Program-made: the position numbers and the translations under genes | Part shown: in pieces, positions 63,088 to 64,000 of the stretch | How positions within the stretch are numbered: the stretch's first letter is position 1 | Layout of the letters: each line of letters starts with the position of its first letter | Notes under the pieces: model-generated | The model's database searches: none | Told to the model about the DNA's origin: nothing | What the model saw: the letters and a program-made list of their open reading frames with translations, nothing else | Assembly (NCBI GenBank): GCA_034505795.1 | Contig: JAPDQM010000005.1 | Coordinates: 1-64,000 of the forward strand | Length of the DNA stretch: 64,000 nucleotides | DNA from: Thermofontimicrobium_A sp034505795 | GTDB lineage: Bacteria; Zhuqueibacterota; Zhuqueibacteria; Thermofontimicrobiales; Thermofontimicrobiaceae | Direction: 5' to 3'

Positions 63088-64000
63088 ATGGATCAAACCA
63101 ACCTACCCGAATCATTAAGCCAATCAATAAAAAGCCTCTTCGCCGATGAGACAATTCAGATTGCGGTTGCTTCCGATGTGACCAGGCAACTGAGGTACGG
63201 CGAGGAATGGCTGATCGCAACTGATCAGCACGTTGCAGTATTTGCCGCCAGCAACGGCACCTTTGATAATCTTTCCGTTTATGCGCTTCGCGACATCGAC
63301 AAGATCGAGACCATCAGTCTAACCGGCAGCGGCGTGGTTGAAATTTCAGTGGCCAGCCAAGTCCACCGGGCGATCTATTACTCCAATGCGCTGAATCTGG
63401 AATTTGCTCGTGCAGCGGAGCAGATCAATGCCTTGCTCAACGGCAAACCCATCGAGACAGTGCGGATGGCAGAACAGGAACGAAAAAGATGTGAGCGTTG
63501 CGGCCTGCCCATCCCGACGGATATGAAAAAATGTCCGCGCTGCACTGAGCGCTGGAAAACCCTCAAGCGAATCTTAGCCTTCGTACAGCCATATCGGCTG
63601 CAACTGCTGTTGATCTTTTTATTGCTGATCACTGGTACCGGTTTCGGTTTGATTACACCTTATTTGAGCAAGTTGTTCATCGATGTGATTCTCAAACCGA
63701 ATCCTCAAAGCGGGCTATTTGAACATGCCCATTGGATCCCCCTGGCGGCACTGGCGATGTTAGTGGCCTATGCTGCACAAAGCGGATTCAATAGCCTGCA
63801 CTTGCGACTAACCGGTGTGGTGGGGAATAAGACGGTCTATAACGTGCGGACCGCAATCTATGAAAAGCTACAGCAGCTTTCACTGGCTTTCTTTGATAAA
63901 TATCAGACCGGTGCGCTGATGGCTCGCGTCAATCAGGATACGCGGGAACTGCAGCATTTTTTGGTCGATTTCATTCCCCTGACACTCGAAAGCCTATTGA
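63088..64000 (+). CDS. ABC exporter with N-terminal PH-like domain and zinc ribbon (3' end cut by window)
   Basis: 304 codons are in the window. ATG 63088 is used; AGGAGAAAG lies about 19 nt upstream, which is far. Residues ~1-125 form a small beta-rich domain (WLIATDQHVAVFAASNGTFD, YALRDIDKIETISLTG) like the PH-type domains of membrane proteins. A zinc ribbon CERC-x11-CPRC follows (about 132-149), then the exporter transmembrane domain from about residue 165 (LQLLLIFLLLITGTGFGLIT, IDVILKPNPQ, LSLAFFDKYQTGALMARVNQ). The ATPase domain is beyond the edge. Substrate unknown. Confidence 0.85.
   Translation, partial: MDQTNLPESLSQSIKSLFADETIQIAVASDVTRQLRYGEEWLIATDQHVAVFAASNGTFDNLSVYALRDIDKIETISLTGSGVVEISVASQVHRAIYYSNALNLEFARAAEQINALLNGKPIETVRMAEQERKRCERCGLPIPTDMKKCPRCTERWKTLKRILAFVQPYRLQLLLIFLLLITGTGFGLITPYLSKLFIDVILKPNPQSGLFEHAHWIPLAALAMLVAYAAQSGFNSLHLRLTGVVGNKTVYNVRTAIYEKLQQLSLAFFDKYQTGALMARVNQDTRELQHFLVDFIPLTLESLL

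Noticed and set aside
1..64000. rRNA, tRNA, prophage, insertion sequence or restriction/defence island
   Set aside because: I saw no cloverleaf-like element, transposase, integrase, phage or defence gene in any intergenic region or frame I read.

Overview
The window looks like a chromosomal segment of an uncultured bacterium of the FCB superphylum (Calditrichota / KSB1-like is my best guess; this is inference). The reasons are PorV-type barrel proteins, C-terminal 'PNPF' sorting-type domains as in type IX secretion cargo, a DUF3078 protein, OmpA proteins with calcium-binding repeats, and a Gram-negative envelope gene set. GC content is moderate. Many starts have a clear AGGAG-type ribosome binding site, and TTG and GTG starts occur. 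I see no rRNA, tRNA, CRISPR array, phage or insertion sequence. All product names come from motif recognition; no search was run.

Layout. 1-5 kb: a large acyl-CoA dehydratase activase (cut by the window edge) and two unknown genes. 5-12 kb: a STAS protein, mutL, a VanZ-LamG membrane protein, a helical secreted protein, a decayed non-coding stretch and a striking Trp/Asp/Glu repeat protein. 12.6-16.6 kb: glycolate oxidase glcDEF. 17-23 kb: envelope and secreted proteins, including a PorV-OmpA-AMIN fusion. 23-26 kb: two NAD(P)-dependent oxidoreductases and an O-methyltransferase. 26-32.5 kb: a compact shikimate operon aroA-aroE-aroC-aroK-aroB-aroQ-pheA, preceded by an overlapping membrane protein/Nudix pair. 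34-38.5 kb: a Bor-like lipoprotein and a divergent M2 peptidase / POT peptide transporter pair. 38.8-39 kb: a small DUF1858-type redox gene with an in-frame UGA. 39-45 kb: a Tat-type PLP enzyme, galK, a PflX-like radical SAM protein, a GT2 enzyme and murG. 45-51 kb: an M28 peptidase fusion, mscS, mscL, a DUF3078 protein and a phosphatase/nuclease. 51.5-57.5 kb: a coiled-coil protein, a trans-envelope OmpA protein, a Rab-like GTPase, a sigma-54 activator and an OmpA/thrombospondin-repeat protein. 57.7-64 kb: a sorted metalloprotease, galT, a second GHMP kinase, arfB and the start of a zinc-ribbon ABC exporter.

The strongest unusual signal is complement(38786..39043). It is an 85-residue DUF1858 / 'hybrid cluster protein-associated redox disulfide' protein in which an in-frame UGA stands exactly where the second Cys of the family's CxxC belongs. 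A perfect 7-bp hairpin with a GUU loop follows at the distance expected of a bacterial SECIS element. This looks like an unannotated selenoprotein (CxxU). The second notable unit is the operon at 51.5-55.6 kb, which joins a cytosolic Ras/Rab-like GTPase with a degenerate G3 motif to a membrane protein that probably reaches the peptidoglycan, and to a sigma-54 activator. Paired direct repeats and a -24/-12-like site lie just downstream, before the next OmpA gene.
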